Assembly: GCA_965229765.1 (NCBI GenBank)
Contig: CBDDJT010000001.1
Coordinates: forward strand, 235,249-299,248
Source of the DNA: ASV31 sp965229765
Lineage (GTDB): Bacteria; Pseudomonadota; Alphaproteobacteria; Rhodobacterales; Rhodobacteraceae
Length of the DNA: 64,000 bases
Reading direction: 5' to 3'
The position numbers were made by a program, and so were the translations under genes. Positions within the stretch are counted from its first letter, which is position 1. Each line of letters begins with the position of its first letter. The notes beneath the pieces were generated by a model. The model was not told where the DNA came from. It saw only the letters and a program-made list of their open reading frames with translations, and ran no database searches. This document shows, piece after piece, positions 1 to 10,212 of this stretch.

Positions 1-1472
<1,472 letters not shown>

Positions 1473-1490
1473 TCTGGGGGGTTCCTCTGG

Positions 1491-3239
1491 TCAGCCGGTC
1501 AGTTCGCTGTCATCGCGCTCCAGGTCGCGGACATGCGTGGGGGTATCCGTCGCCTTGGCCAAAGTCCAGCGCACCCGCGTCGCAGGCTGGGCCGCCAGAC
1601 AGCTCAGCACGATCTGCGAACTGGGGCGCGGCTTCACCCGTCCCTTTTCAAGATAGACGCTTGGCTCCAGCGACATGGTGGCCAGACCGTCATGCCGGAA
1701 CACCCAGATCTCGCCCGACTTCAGTTCCAGCGACACCGCCGCGCCGTTCATGTTTATCTCTGCATCCACGTCGGGATGCAGGTGGAACCGGATGCGGAAC
1801 GGGATGCCGTCCAGCGTCACCCGGTCCAGCGCGCGATCGAAGATGCGCTTGTCCTCGTCGGTGACGGCGGCCAGCTGGTCTTCTCCGGCCAGCCCGCGCC
1901 CGCTGTTGGACAGTTCCAGCGATCGCACATGCGTCAGACCGTGGGTCCGCACATACCCGTTGTGGCCCGCCATGATTCCGGTGTCGCCACCCTCGCGGGT
2001 CTCGCGGAACCGCACCTCGCCCGGCACCTCGACAAGGAACTCGTGCTCGAACCCCGCGATCAGCCGCCGCCCGCCCAGCCGCGACGACGAATAGCCGTCG
2101 ATCGCCAGCACCGAATGTGACGGGGTCGCGCGCCCGGCGCTGCGCCACTCCTCGCCAAAGGGCTTGCCGGACCCGCAACTGACGATCAGCGGCCGCCGCC
2201 CCGATGTCAGCTCGAACGCCAGCGTCGAGGCATGGGCATTGTGGCTGGCCGCGCCAACGGGCGGCGCCGCGGCGTCAAGGATCACCGTGGTCCGCCCGTT
2301 CGACAGCCGCGCATAGCCCATCGCCAGCCCCGGGCGCGGCTGCGTCTTGACGCCGGAACTGGCCAGCGCCTGATCCAGCCGCCCCTCGAACCCGCGGCCC
2401 CCGCCATGGAACCGCGCCAGCCCCCCATCGGCATGGCGCAGCGCCCGCAGCGTCGGCGCGATACGCTCGATCGCGGCCAGATGCTCGGGCGGACAGCGCC
2501 GCCCCGCCTCGGTCAGCGCCGACGCCGCCCATGTCAGCAGGGTGAACACCTCCATCAGTTCCTCGGGATTGCGTGTGGGAATGCCGCCCTCGGCATCCAC
2601 CTGCCGTGCGCAATCCTCCGACAGCGCGGCCAGCGCCGGTTCCACCAGCTGATCCATCCCGATCAGCGACAGCCCCGCATAGATCAGCCCGGTCAGCGCC
2701 TCGAAGCGCGGCAAACCCGGCGACGCCGCGTGCCAGCGCCGGCTCAGGAACAAGGTCTGCTGCGCCAGCGCCCGGTAATAGGCTGCCGTCTCTTCGCGCC
2801 CCTGCCCGTTCAGCAGAAACAGCGCGTGGTTGATCCAGCGGATCAGCCGCCGCCCGGTCAGGTCGGGCGACCAGCCCGGACCGGTGCCCCGCCCGTAGCG
2901 GCGGATCCACTCGGTCGTCCAGTCCTGCGCCCGCTGCCGCGCCGCCAGATCCCCCGCCGCGGCAAGGTCATCCAGCCACGCGAAGCCGTGCAATTCGGTC
3001 TCGAAGGCCAGATCGGGCTTTTCGATCTCCCAGATCGACGCCCCCGTCGCCACCACCATGTGCCCGGCGAACAGGAAGTTGCCCGCGCACAGCTGCCGCC
3101 CCTTGGCGAAACGGCCGATCGTCTTGGGTTCGGGCTGCGACATGAACCCGGTCGCAGGGCGCGCGAAAGCCGCCCGCCGGGCATGCCAACGGTTCATCAT
3201 GCGCGTTCGCCGCGCCGACCATCCCTCTTTCTGGGACAC
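1491..3239 (-). CDS. Heparinase II/III family protein
   Basis: About 582 residues. The second half has the beta-sandwich heparinase II/III-like region, including SHNAHASTLAFEL, GYVRTHGLTHVRSLEL and FHLHPDVDAE. The N-terminal half is alpha-helical, with QPEPKTIGRFAKGRQL and WINHALFLLNG typical of the alphaproteobacterial family that sits between rsmB and purH. No signal peptide is visible, so a cytoplasmic location is likely. The true substrate is unknown and the polysaccharide lyase label rests on fold only. I chose a GTG start that gives VSQKEGWSARRTRMMNRW; the internal ATG at 3200 is the alternative. It probably shares transcription with purH 18 bp downstream. Confidence 0.85.
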   Translation of the reverse strand: MSQKEGWSARRTRMMNRWHARRAAFARPATGFMSQPEPKTIGRFAKGRQLCAGNFLFAGHMVVATGASIWEIEKPDLAFETELHGFAWLDDLAAAGDLAARQRAQDWTTEWIRRYGRGTGPGWSPDLTGRRLIRWINHALFLLNGQGREETAAYYRALAQQTLFLSRRWHAASPGLPRFEALTGLIYAGLSLIGMDQLVEPALAALSEDCARQVDAEGGIPTRNPEELMEVFTLLTWAASALTEAGRRCPPEHLAAIERIAPTLRALRHADGGLARFHGGGRGFEGRLDQALASSGVKTQPRPGLAMGYARLSNGRTTVILDAAAPPVGAASHNAHASTLAFELTSGRRPLIVSCGSGKPFGEEWRSAGRATPSHSVLAIDGYSSSRLGGRRLIAGFEHEFLVEVPGEVRFRETREGGDTGIMAGHNGYVRTHGLTHVRSLELSNSGRGLAGEDQLAAVTDEDKRIFDRALDRVTLDGIPFRIRFHLHPDVDAEINMNGAAVSLELKSGEIWVFRHDGLATMSLEPSVYLEKGRVKPRPSSQIVLSCLAAQPATRVRWTLAKATDTPTHVRDLERDDSELTG

Positions 3240-3381
3240 GCTCGACCTGCCTTGCCTCGGAACCCGGAACAGACCTTGATCTTTTCGGACATGATACGCG
3301 TTGGCGCGCGCGCTGTCATCGGTAATGCGCCTGTGGCTGTCAGCGAAGGGCCGGGCTCGCCCGAGGCGACGCAACCTGCCT

Positions 3382-3525
3382 CCGCTCAGACCACGCCGGA
3401 ACAGGATTCCCAACCAAGGGCCGCGGGAAGCCGCGGGCAGCCGCTCCGCCACCCGAGGTCTTCGTTTTCTCCCAGACAGGCCCGGACGACCTTCAAGCGC
3501 GCCAACGTCCCCAAAGCGGCTGGCC
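3382..3525 (-). repeat. Degenerate single copy of the 202-bp intergenic repeat
   Basis: Read on the minus strand this stretch follows the same order of blocks as the tandem units at 61.3-61.9 kb: GGCCAGCCGCTTTGG, GGTCGTCCGG, GAAGACCTCG, GCGGCTGCCCGCGGC and a CTGAGCGG end that matches CTGAACG. The 300-bp gap between rsmB and the heparinase gene (3240-3540) holds this element and otherwise shows no gene. Confidence 0.75.
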
Positions 3526-3540
3526 GATCGGCCCGACCGC

Positions 3541-4818
3541 CTATTCCGCCTTGCGCAGCGCCGCGACGAAGAACCCGTCCATCCCGCCCAGATCGGGCCA
3601 GAGATCCGGCATCAGCCGCAGCCCGCCGTCCGCGCGCCACGCCGGGTCGATCCCCGGCCGCTCCAGCGCGCCCGCGTCCAGCGCCATGTCCCCGTGCCGT
3701 TCCAGGGCTTCGGCCAGCTGCACCTCGCCCTCGTCTGGCAGGATAGAGCAGGTGCAATAGACCAGCCGCCCGCCGGGGCGCAGCAACACCACCGCCCGGT
3801 CGATCAGCGCGGCCTGCAACGCGAACAGCCCCATGAACTCGGCCCCGTCCTTGGCCTGCGGCAGGTCGGGGTGCCTCCGGATCGTGCCCGTGGCCGAACA
3901 GGGCGCATCCAGCAGGATCGCGTCGAAACCGCCGTCGCCGTCCCACTCCAGCGCATCGGCCACCACCACATCGGCCGTCAGCCCGCAGCGCGCAAGGTTC
4001 TCTCGCACCCGCACCATCCGTGGCTCTGACCGGTCAAGCGCCGTCACCCGCGCGCCCGCCGCCGCAAGTTGCAGGGTCTTGCCCCCCGGTGCGGCGCACA
4101 GGTCCAGCACCCGCTCGCCCGCCTGCACGCCCAGAACCCGCGCCGGGATCGCCGCCGCCGCGTCCTGCACCCACCAGTCGCCCGCGCCGTAACCCGCCAG
4201 CGCCGTCACCTGCCCGGGATCGGCCAGCCGCACGCTGCCCGTGGGCAGCGCGACGCCCCCCAGCCGTTCCGCCAGCGCCGCCGCATCGCCATCCTTCGGC
4301 GTCAGGTCCAGCGCCGCGCCGCGCGCGTGCGCGGCCTCCACCGCCTCGATGCGTGCCTTACCCCACGCATCGGTCAGCGGGCCGCGCAGCCATTTCGGCA
4401 GCCGCGGCACAGGCAGCGCCGCCCAGGCTTCCGGCCCGGCGGCCGCCACCTTTCGCAACACCGCATTGACCATTCCTGCGGCGGGCGCGCTCTTGCGTCC
4501 CATGCGGGCCAGCGATACCGCGGCATCCACCACGCCATGCGCCGCGGCGCCGTCCACGCAGATCTCCACCACGCCCAGCCGCAGGATATTCAGCACCTCC
4601 GGAGACGGACGCCGCGACAGGTGCGGCCCCAGCATCCGGTCGGCCCGGTCCATCCAGCGCAACGTGTCCACCGCCAGCCGCTGCGCACGCGCGCGCTCTG
4701 CCGGGTCCAGCCGCCGCACCGCGTCGGGCAGAAGCTCCGACAGCAGACGCGCGTCACCCGTCACCTGGCCAATCAGCCAAAGCGCGCTGCGCCGCGGTGC
4801 CAGTCCGGGGGTCGCCAT
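3541..4818 (-). CDS. rsmB: RsmB-like 16S rRNA m5C methyltransferase
   Basis: 425-residue SAM-dependent RNA (cytosine-5) methyltransferase of the NOL1/NOP2/Sun family. In E. coli RsmB modifies C967 of 16S rRNA. Residues 1 to about 130 form the NusB-like N-terminal domain. A Rossmann domain follows with VLDLCAAPGGKT (SAM binding), DAPCSATGTIRRHPD (motif IV Cys) and YCTCSILPDEGE (motif VI catalytic Cys). The start is the ATG giving MATPGLAPRR, which has AGGA about 8 bases upstream; an in-frame ATG at 4842 would add 8 residues. It is divergent from the SDHAF4 homologue, with 71 bp between the two starts. Confidence 0.92.
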   Translation of the reverse strand: MATPGLAPRRSALWLIGQVTGDARLLSELLPDAVRRLDPAERARAQRLAVDTLRWMDRADRMLGPHLSRRPSPEVLNILRLGVVEICVDGAAAHGVVDAAVSLARMGRKSAPAAGMVNAVLRKVAAAGPEAWAALPVPRLPKWLRGPLTDAWGKARIEAVEAAHARGAALDLTPKDGDAAALAERLGGVALPTGSVRLADPGQVTALAGYGAGDWWVQDAAAAIPARVLGVQAGERVLDLCAAPGGKTLQLAAAGARVTALDRSEPRMVRVRENLARCGLTADVVVADALEWDGDGGFDAILLDAPCSATGTIRRHPDLPQAKDGAEFMGLFALQAALIDRAVVLLRPGGRLVYCTCSILPDEGEVQLAEALERHGDMALDAGALERPGIDPAWRADGGLRLMPDLWPDLGGMDGFFVAALRKAE

Positions 4819-4889
4819 GGGGCCGTCCTTGCTTGAGCTCATGCGCGCGGGGCGTATATCAATGACACCGACGCAACAAGGAGGCACGG

Positions 4890-5072
4890 ATGAGCGACGC
4901 AACGGACCGCCCCGATCTGCCGCCCGCCGCCCGGCGCGCGCTGGCCGAGGCCGAGGAACGCCGCAAGGCGGCCAAGGCGCTGGACCTGCCGACGGAACTT
5001 GGCGGCCGCGACGGGCCAGAGCCCGTCCGCTATGGAGATTGGGAGAAAAAGGGCATCGCCGTCGATTTCTGA
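4890..5072 (+). CDS. DUF1674 protein, succinate dehydrogenase assembly factor 4 homologue
   Basis: 60 residues. The C-terminal block ELGGRDGPEPVRYGDWEKKG followed by IAVDF is the DUF1674/SDHAF4 signature. Members bind the flavinated SdhA subunit during assembly of complex II. The N-terminal half is Ala/Arg/Glu-rich and probably helical. A strong ribosome-binding site (AAGGAGGCACGG) precedes the ATG. It is a single gene transcribed away from rsmB and converging on the small secreted protein gene at 5092. Confidence 0.93.
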   Translation: MSDATDRPDLPPAARRALAEAEERRKAAKALDLPTELGGRDGPEPVRYGDWEKKGIAVDF

Positions 5073-5091
5073 CCGGCCACGCCCCTGTCGG

Positions 5092-5448
5092 CTATTTCAG
5101 GTTCAGATCCGCCGACTGTCCGGTACCGCGATCCGCGATGAACCGCATCGTGGTGCCGTTTACCTGCACCAGCTGGCAATTCGGACCAAGATCCTGCGAC
5201 CCGTAATAAAGGTCACGGCAGAAGAATCCGCCGCTCCAGTCCCACGCACCCGTCACGTCACGGCCAAACGCCTTGCCACGGATCTCTCCGCCCGACGAGA
5301 CGTCCAGCCGGATGCCAAGCCGCGTCAGCTGACGCCCCTCGACGAGGTTCACGAAGCTGTCCTTTTCGGTGATCGTCCGAAAGCCGTCGGCTTCGACCTG
5401 GCCGGACAGCAGCACGGCAGATACCGCCGCCACGGCGACACGTTTCAT
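5092..5448 (-). CDS. Small secreted protein of the family often misnamed 'dihydrodipicolinate reductase'
   Basis: 118 residues from MKRVAVAAV, with a cleavable signal peptide ending near QVEA. The mature part contains FVNLVEGRQLTRLGI, GKAFGRDVTGAW and GGFFCRDLYYG. Rhodobacterales homologues often carry the name dihydrodipicolinate reductase because they sit beside dapB. Nothing in this sequence supports that: there is no Rossmann GxxGxxG and no HHNRKVDAPSGT motif. Two cysteines could form a disulfide. The function is unknown and a periplasmic site is likely. It lies 62 bp downstream of dapB on the same strand. An alternative ATG lies two codons upstream (MIMKR). Confidence 0.8.
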   Translation of the reverse strand: MKRVAVAAVSAVLLSGQVEADGFRTITEKDSFVNLVEGRQLTRLGIRLDVSSGGEIRGKAFGRDVTGAWDWSGGFFCRDLYYGSQDLGPNCQLVQVNGTTMRFIADRGTGQSADLNLK

Positions 5449-5510
5449 TATCATTGTCCCAGGTTCCCGTTCTTGTCCCATGCCTGATACGCACGAGACC
5501 GGGGACCGGA

Positions 5511-6326
5511 TCACTTCAGGCCAAGTACATCCAGCATGTCGTACTCGCCGGGCTTGCGGTCGAGCCCCCAAAGCGCCGCGCGCAGCGCCCCGCGCGCGAA
5601 AAGCGCCCGGTCCGACGCAAGGTGGCGCAGGACGATCCGCTCTCCGGCGCCGGCAAAGATCACGTCATGCTCGCCCACGATGTCGCCGCCCCGGATCGCG
5701 GAAAACCCGATGTCGCCGCGCTTGCGCACCCCGGTGATCCCGTCGCGGCCCCGGTCGGACACCTTGTCCAGCGTCGTGCCCCGCCCCTCGGCGGCGGCCT
5801 GCCCCAGCATAAGCGCCGTGCCAGACGGCGCATCGACCTTGCGGTTGTGATGCGCCTCGACCACCTCGATGTCGAACTCCTCGTCCAGCGCCTCGGCCAC
5901 CATCCGCGTCAGCTTGACCAGAAGGTTGACGCCAAGGCTCATGTTGCCCGCACGCACGATCACCGCATGTCGCGCGGCGGCAGCGATCTTCGCCAGGTCG
6001 GCCTCGGCGAACCCGGTGGTCCCGATCACATGCACGACCCGCGCCTGCGCGGCGACGGCGGCGAAGTCGACCGTCGCGGCGGGCGCGGTGAAATCCAGCA
6101 CCGCATGGGCATGGGCGAAGACCTCCAGCGGGTCGTCGGCCACAGTCACGCCCAGCGCCGCGCCGCCCATCGCCTCGCCCAGATCGCGCCCGATCCAGTC
6201 ATGCCCCGGCCGCTCCAGCGCACCGGCCAGCCGCACGCGGCCGCTCTCCAGCACGGTGCGGGCCAGCATCTGCCCCATCCGCCCCGACACGCCCGTAATC
6301 ACGATCCCCGGCTTTTCGTCCATCAT
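5511..6326 (-). CDS. dapB: 4-hydroxy-tetrahydrodipicolinate reductase
   Basis: 271 residues. Catalyses the NAD(P)H-dependent reduction step of the lysine/meso-diaminopimelate pathway. Visible motifs are GVSGRMGQ (dinucleotide binding), GTTGF, and the catalytic/substrate loop EAHHNRKVDAPSGTA. Length is normal for the family. Two tandem ATGs follow GGAGCGGGA; the first (MMDEK) is used. It is divergent from rbfA, with about 96 bp between the starts, and probably cotranscribed with the small secreted gene downstream. Confidence 0.96.
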   Translation of the reverse strand: MMDEKPGIVITGVSGRMGQMLARTVLESGRVRLAGALERPGHDWIGRDLGEAMGGAALGVTVADDPLEVFAHAHAVLDFTAPAATVDFAAVAAQARVVHVIGTTGFAEADLAKIAAAARHAVIVRAGNMSLGVNLLVKLTRMVAEALDEEFDIEVVEAHHNRKVDAPSGTALMLGQAAAEGRGTTLDKVSDRGRDGITGVRKRGDIGFSAIRGGDIVGEHDVIFAGAGERIVLRHLASDRALFARGALRAALWGLDRKPGEYDMLDVLGLK

Positions 6327-6422
6327 TCCCGCTCCGCTCTGGTCCCGCCGGTCTAGCGGCATCGAGCGGCCCTTGCAAAGCCCCGCTTGCACCGCATCCC
6401 GCGCTTGCATAGATCACGCGCC

Positions 6423-6845
6423 ATGGCCAGACACACCCATACGGCGGGGCGCCCGCCTTCGCAGCGCCAATTGCGCGTCGGCGAACTCATCCGCCGCACG
6501 CTGTCGGACGTGCTGAACCGGGGCGAGGTTCATGACCCCGACCTCAACCGCATGTCCATCACGGTCAGCGAGGTGCGCACGTCCCCCGACCTGCGCGTCG
6601 CCACCGCCTTCGTCCTGCCGCTCGGCGGCGACAACCGCGAAGAGGCGCTGACGGCCCTGCGCCGCAACCGCCACGAACTGCGGCGCATGGTCTCCAGGGC
6701 CCTGACGCTCAAATTCTCGCCCGAACTGCGCTTCGTCATCGACGAAAGCTTCGATCGCATGGACGACACCCGGCGCATCCTCGGGCAGGCGGACGTGCGC
6801 CGCGACATCGACGCCCCGGACCCCGACGACGGAAACGACGCCTGA
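6423..6845 (+). CDS. rbfA: 30S ribosome-binding factor A
   Basis: 140 residues. Late 30S maturation and cold-adaptation factor that binds near the 5' helix of 16S rRNA. The KH-like fold shows as RQLRVGELIRRTLSDVL, ITVSEVRTSPDLRVATAFV and ELRFVIDESFDRMD. The start MARHTHTAGRPPSQRQL is chosen because it matches the usual family N-terminus; the ribosome-binding site is weak. Its TGA overlaps the truB ATG (TGATG), so translation is coupled. Confidence 0.95.
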   Translation: MARHTHTAGRPPSQRQLRVGELIRRTLSDVLNRGEVHDPDLNRMSITVSEVRTSPDLRVATAFVLPLGGDNREEALTALRRNRHELRRMVSRALTLKFSPELRFVIDESFDRMDDTRRILGQADVRRDIDAPDPDDGNDA

Positions 6846-7750
6846 TGGCCCGCCGGAAGAAGGGCCGCGACGTCTCGGGCTGGATCATCATAGACAAGCC
6901 CGCCGGCCCCACCTCCACCGCCGTCGTCAACAAGGTCCGCTGGGCCTTCGACGCGAAAAAGGCGGGCCACGCCGGTACGCTCGACCCCGCCGCCACCGGC
7001 GTTCTGGCCGTCGCGCTGGGCGAGGCCACGAAGACCGTGCCCTTCGTCACCGACGCGATGAAATCCTACCGCTTCACCGTCCGCTTCGGCCAGTCCACCA
7101 ACACCGACGACGCGGAAGGCGAAGTCACGGCAACCTCCGCCGACCGCCCGACGGATGACGCCATCCGCGCCGCCCTGCCCGCCTTCACCGGCGATATCGA
7201 ACAGGTTCCCCCTGCCTTCTCGGCGGTCAAGATCGACGGCCAGCGCGCCTATGCCATGGCCCGCGACGGCGAGGACGTGACGCTTGCCGCCCGCCCGCTC
7301 TACGTCGACCGGCTGGACCTGATCGCGCGCCCCGATGCCGACCACGCGATCCTGGAAATGGACTGCGGCAAGGGCGGCTACGTCCGCGCCATCGCCCGCG
7401 ATCTGGGCCAGGCGCTGGGCTGCCTCGGCCATGTCACCGAACTCCGCCGCGTCTGGTCCGGCCCCTTCGACGTCGAGGACGGCGTTACCCTCGAACAGAT
7501 CGAACGCCTCGCCCGCACCGACGAAATCGACGCGCTGCTGCACCCGCTCGAAGTCGGCCTCGCCGACCTGCCCGAAGTGCGCTGCACCGCAGAGGGCGCC
7601 GCGCGCCTGCGCAACGGCAACCCCGGCATGGTGATCGCCACCGACGCCGAATACGGGGAAGAGGCCTGGGCCAGCCACCAGGGCCGCGCCGTCGCCGTGG
7701 GCATCTACCGCAGCGGAGAGCTGCACCCCAGCCGCGTCTTCAACAGCTGA
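6845..7750 (+). CDS. truB: tRNA pseudouridine-55 synthase
   Basis: 301 residues. Makes psi55 in the T-loop of tRNAs. It opens with GWIIIDKPAGPTSTAVVNK, and the catalytic Asp lies in the block AGHAGTLDPAATGVL. The central GYVRAIARDLG and the C-terminal TruB/PUA-like extension are present. The start overlaps the rbfA stop. In many bacteria rpsO and pnp follow directly; here they are displaced by 7 kb. Confidence 0.96.
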   Translation: MARRKKGRDVSGWIIIDKPAGPTSTAVVNKVRWAFDAKKAGHAGTLDPAATGVLAVALGEATKTVPFVTDAMKSYRFTVRFGQSTNTDDAEGEVTATSADRPTDDAIRAALPAFTGDIEQVPPAFSAVKIDGQRAYAMARDGEDVTLAARPLYVDRLDLIARPDADHAILEMDCGKGGYVRAIARDLGQALGCLGHVTELRRVWSGPFDVEDGVTLEQIERLARTDEIDALLHPLEVGLADLPEVRCTAEGAARLRNGNPGMVIATDAEYGEEAWASHQGRAVAVGIYRSGELHPSRVFNS

Positions 7751-7790
7751 CACCTTGCACCCCGGCGGCCCGCACGGCATCACGGGTCCC

Positions 7791-8297
7791 ATGATCTCCC
7801 GCACCCACCAGAAGGGCGACGCGCATTCCACCGCCGTCTATTCCGACTGCGAGCGCTACCGCTATCTCCTGACCCGCACCTGGGACCCCGGGGGGCAGCG
7901 GGCGCTTTTCATCATGCTGAACCCCTCGACCGCGACAGAGGTGCAGAACGACCCCACGGTCGAACGCTGCGAACGGCGCGCCCGCGCGCTCGGCTTCGGC
8001 GCCTTCCGCGTGACCAACATCTTCGCATGGCGCGACACCGATCCGCGCGCGATGCGCGCCGCCGCCGATCCCGTGGGCCCCGACAACGACGCGGCCATCG
8101 CCGAAAGCTGCCCATGGGCCCACCGCATCATCTGCGCCTGGGGGGCGCATGGCGCCCATCTCGACCGGGGCGCGAAAGTGGAACGGCTCCTGCGTGCCAC
8201 CGGCCTGCCGCTCTGGCACCTCGGGCTGACAAGGGCCGGCCACCCGAAACACCCGCTCTACATCGGCTACGACCGCCAGCCCGAACCCTGGCCCTGA
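7791..8297 (+). CDS. DUF1643 domain protein
   Basis: 168 residues, hypothetical. The DUF1643 signature is clear: MLNPSTATEVQNDPTVERC, GFGAFRVTNIFAWR, WGAHG and LTRAGHPKHPLYI. The molecular function is not known. It follows truB by 40 bp and may share its transcript. I chose the ATG MISRTHQKGDAHSTAVYSD as the start because that is the usual N-terminus; an upstream in-frame start would add 12 residues. Confidence 0.88.
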   Translation: MISRTHQKGDAHSTAVYSDCERYRYLLTRTWDPGGQRALFIMLNPSTATEVQNDPTVERCERRARALGFGAFRVTNIFAWRDTDPRAMRAAADPVGPDNDAAIAESCPWAHRIICAWGAHGAHLDRGAKVERLLRATGLPLWHLGLTRAGHPKHPLYIGYDRQPEPWP

Positions 8298-8330
8298 CCC
8301 TCGCAAAGCGGGACGCGCCACAGCGCCTGT

Positions 8331-8363
8331 CTTCTTCTGTTGAAAAATACTCCCGCCGGAGGC
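8331..8363 (+). repeat. Rhodobacterales 3'-end repeat, copy 1
   Basis: Begins CTTCTTCTGTT, then an A-rich run, then ATACTCCCGCCGGAGGC, in which CTCC/GGAG can pair around CGCC. It lies 33 bp past the DUF1643 stop and reads in the same direction. Three relatives are at 25627, 38304 and 44935. Confidence 0.8.
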
Positions 8364-8424
8364 ACGCGCCGCAGGCGCATTCGACCCGGCCCCGAACGCC
8401 CGCCGCCGGCAAGGGCCATGCGCG

Positions 8425-10086
8425 CTAGGGAAACTGGTCGGCCCGCACCTCGACGAAAACATCGCCCGTCGTCGCGTCCGGTACGCCCTGCAACACCGCC
8501 ACCAGCGCGCCGTCGACCGTCACCAGCCCGTCGGCCCCGTCCCCGGACGGCCCGATCTCCAGCACGGGGGGATCGGCATAGCCCGCCGCGGGGTTCAGCG
8601 TGATGCGCAGAACATCCGCCCCGCGCTCGAAATCGCCGATCTCGGCCGCGCCGCCCCCGTCGTGATACAGCACGAAGGTATCTGCGCCCGTCCCGCCGCT
8701 GGCGCTGTCCCCGTCGCCCAGGATCAGCGTGTCGTCGCCCGCTCCGCCCGACAGCGTGTCGGCGCTGCCGTCCACATGCCAGCCAAAGGCATCGCCCGCA
8801 CCGGCGACGCGCGCGGCCTCGGCGCCGAAATGGTCGATCACGTCGTTCCCGTCGCCACCCGAAAGCACATCGGCGCCGTGCCCGCCGCGGATCAGGTCGT
8901 CGCCCGCACCGCCGTCGATCACGTCGTCGTCGGGCCCGGTCTGCTGCGTGCCATGCTCGCCGCCTTCAAGGATATCGTCGCCCGAGCCGCCGCGAATGGT
9001 GTCATTTCCGGTCCCGCCGTCGAGGTAGACGCGTGCCGCGGCCTCGGCGGCCAGCGCATCGTCGCCCGCCCCGCCGAACCCCGCGCCCGCGCCCGCGCCC
9101 AGCGTCACCGCATCTGCCCCGGCCCCGCCAAAGACCCATGCGGGCGCGTCGCCGCCGGTGATCGTGTCGTTGCCCGCGCCAGCATCGATCACCGGTGCCG
9201 GGGCGCCGCCGATCACCGGGGTCCCATCGATCAGCGAGACTGCCCCCGCGCCCGCCGCATCGCCGCCCAGCGTGATCGTGTCGTCGCCCTGGGTCAGCGT
9301 TGAGACCGGGCCGGCGCCGGACGCGGCGGCGTCGATGCCGCCCGGCGCCGCGCCATCCCGCGCCAGCAGCTCGGCCAGCCGCGCGGCATCCGCCGGGTCG
9401 GGGTCTGCGGGCGGGCCCTCCGGCGCGTCCGGATCCACCGGGTCAAGCCCCGGATCGTCCCCGCCGCCGCCGGGCGTTCCCGGATCGGCGGGGTCGGCGG
9501 GATCGGTGCCATTTTCCGCGCCGCCGCCCGGTGCACCGGGATCGTCCGGGTCCGACGGGTCGATCCCGCCCGCCGCCTGCGGCGCGTCGGGGTCTGCCGG
9601 GGCCAGCCCCGCATCGCCGCCCGTCACGTCGGTCAGCGGCACGCTGCCCGCCGCGCCGTCCGACAGCACGATGTCCTCTGCCGGCAAGACCTCCAGCCCG
9701 GCAAAGGAAAGCGACAGCCCCGCGCCCGCCGCGCCCTCCTCGGTCAGGGTCAGCGCCACGCCCTCGTCGCCCGGCTGCACCGCCACATCCACCGTGCCCT
9801 GCATCCCGCTGACATCGACGGCAACCCGGTCGACACCCGGCTGAAACCCCTCGATCGTCACCGCGCCATCCGACGCGCCATATCGAAACAGCATCCCGTC
9901 GCCCCGCGGGCGCAGCGCCTCCTCTTCCTCCGGCAGGTCGTCCAAGAGGTCGCCCGTCCCCTCGGGCCGAAGCCCGCTGTCGGACGCATCGTCACCGGGC
10001 GCGTCGTCGTCCTCTCCGTCTCCCAGACGGTCGAAATCCATCATCGCAAGGGGCAGAACGCCCAGAAGCAGCAGCGCGGCGAGCAT
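8425..10086 (-). CDS. Membrane-anchored RTX calcium-binding protein
   Basis: 553 residues. The first 15 residues (MLAALLLLGVLPLAM) form one hydrophobic helix with no preceding positive charge, followed at once by a very acidic linker (EDDDAPGDD). A Pro/Gly/Asp-rich low-complexity region spans about residues 165-245. Degenerate Ca2+-binding GGxGxDxLx nonapeptides follow at about 260-480 (GGTGNDTIRGGSGDDILEGG and others). The C-terminal cap includes GDFERGADVLRI and TVDGALVAVLQGV. The acidic side is predicted to be outside the membrane. Its N-terminus and C-terminal cap resemble the genes at 13894 and 11809. It has a GGAGACTTGAG ribosome-binding site. No type I secretion genes are in view. Function unknown. 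Confidence 0.82.
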   Translation of the reverse strand: MLAALLLLGVLPLAMMDFDRLGDGEDDDAPGDDASDSGLRPEGTGDLLDDLPEEEEALRPRGDGMLFRYGASDGAVTIEGFQPGVDRVAVDVSGMQGTVDVAVQPGDEGVALTLTEEGAAGAGLSLSFAGLEVLPAEDIVLSDGAAGSVPLTDVTGGDAGLAPADPDAPQAAGGIDPSDPDDPGAPGGGAENGTDPADPADPGTPGGGGDDPGLDPVDPDAPEGPPADPDPADAARLAELLARDGAAPGGIDAAASGAGPVSTLTQGDDTITLGGDAAGAGAVSLIDGTPVIGGAPAPVIDAGAGNDTITGGDAPAWVFGGAGADAVTLGAGAGAGFGGAGDDALAAEAAARVYLDGGTGNDTIRGGSGDDILEGGEHGTQQTGPDDDVIDGGAGDDLIRGGHGADVLSGGDGNDVIDHFGAEAARVAGAGDAFGWHVDGSADTLSGGAGDDTLILGDGDSASGGTGADTFVLYHDGGGAAEIGDFERGADVLRITLNPAAGYADPPVLEIGPSGDGADGLVTVDGALVAVLQGVPDATTGDVFVEVRADQFP

Positions 10087-10212
10087 CTCAAGTCTCCGGT
10101 AACGGCGGATGACGATAGCATCGATTGGCAGCGCGCCCGCGCAAAGAATATAATGGATTCAAGGTAAATCCCGCCGATTCCGGCCGCGCCGCGCCAGCAC
10201 AGGACACCGCCC

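Noticed and set aside
5092..5448. Calling the small gene next to dapB a dihydrodipicolinate reductase
   Set aside because: No DapB motif is present and it has a signal peptide; the name is a neighbour-derived misannotation.
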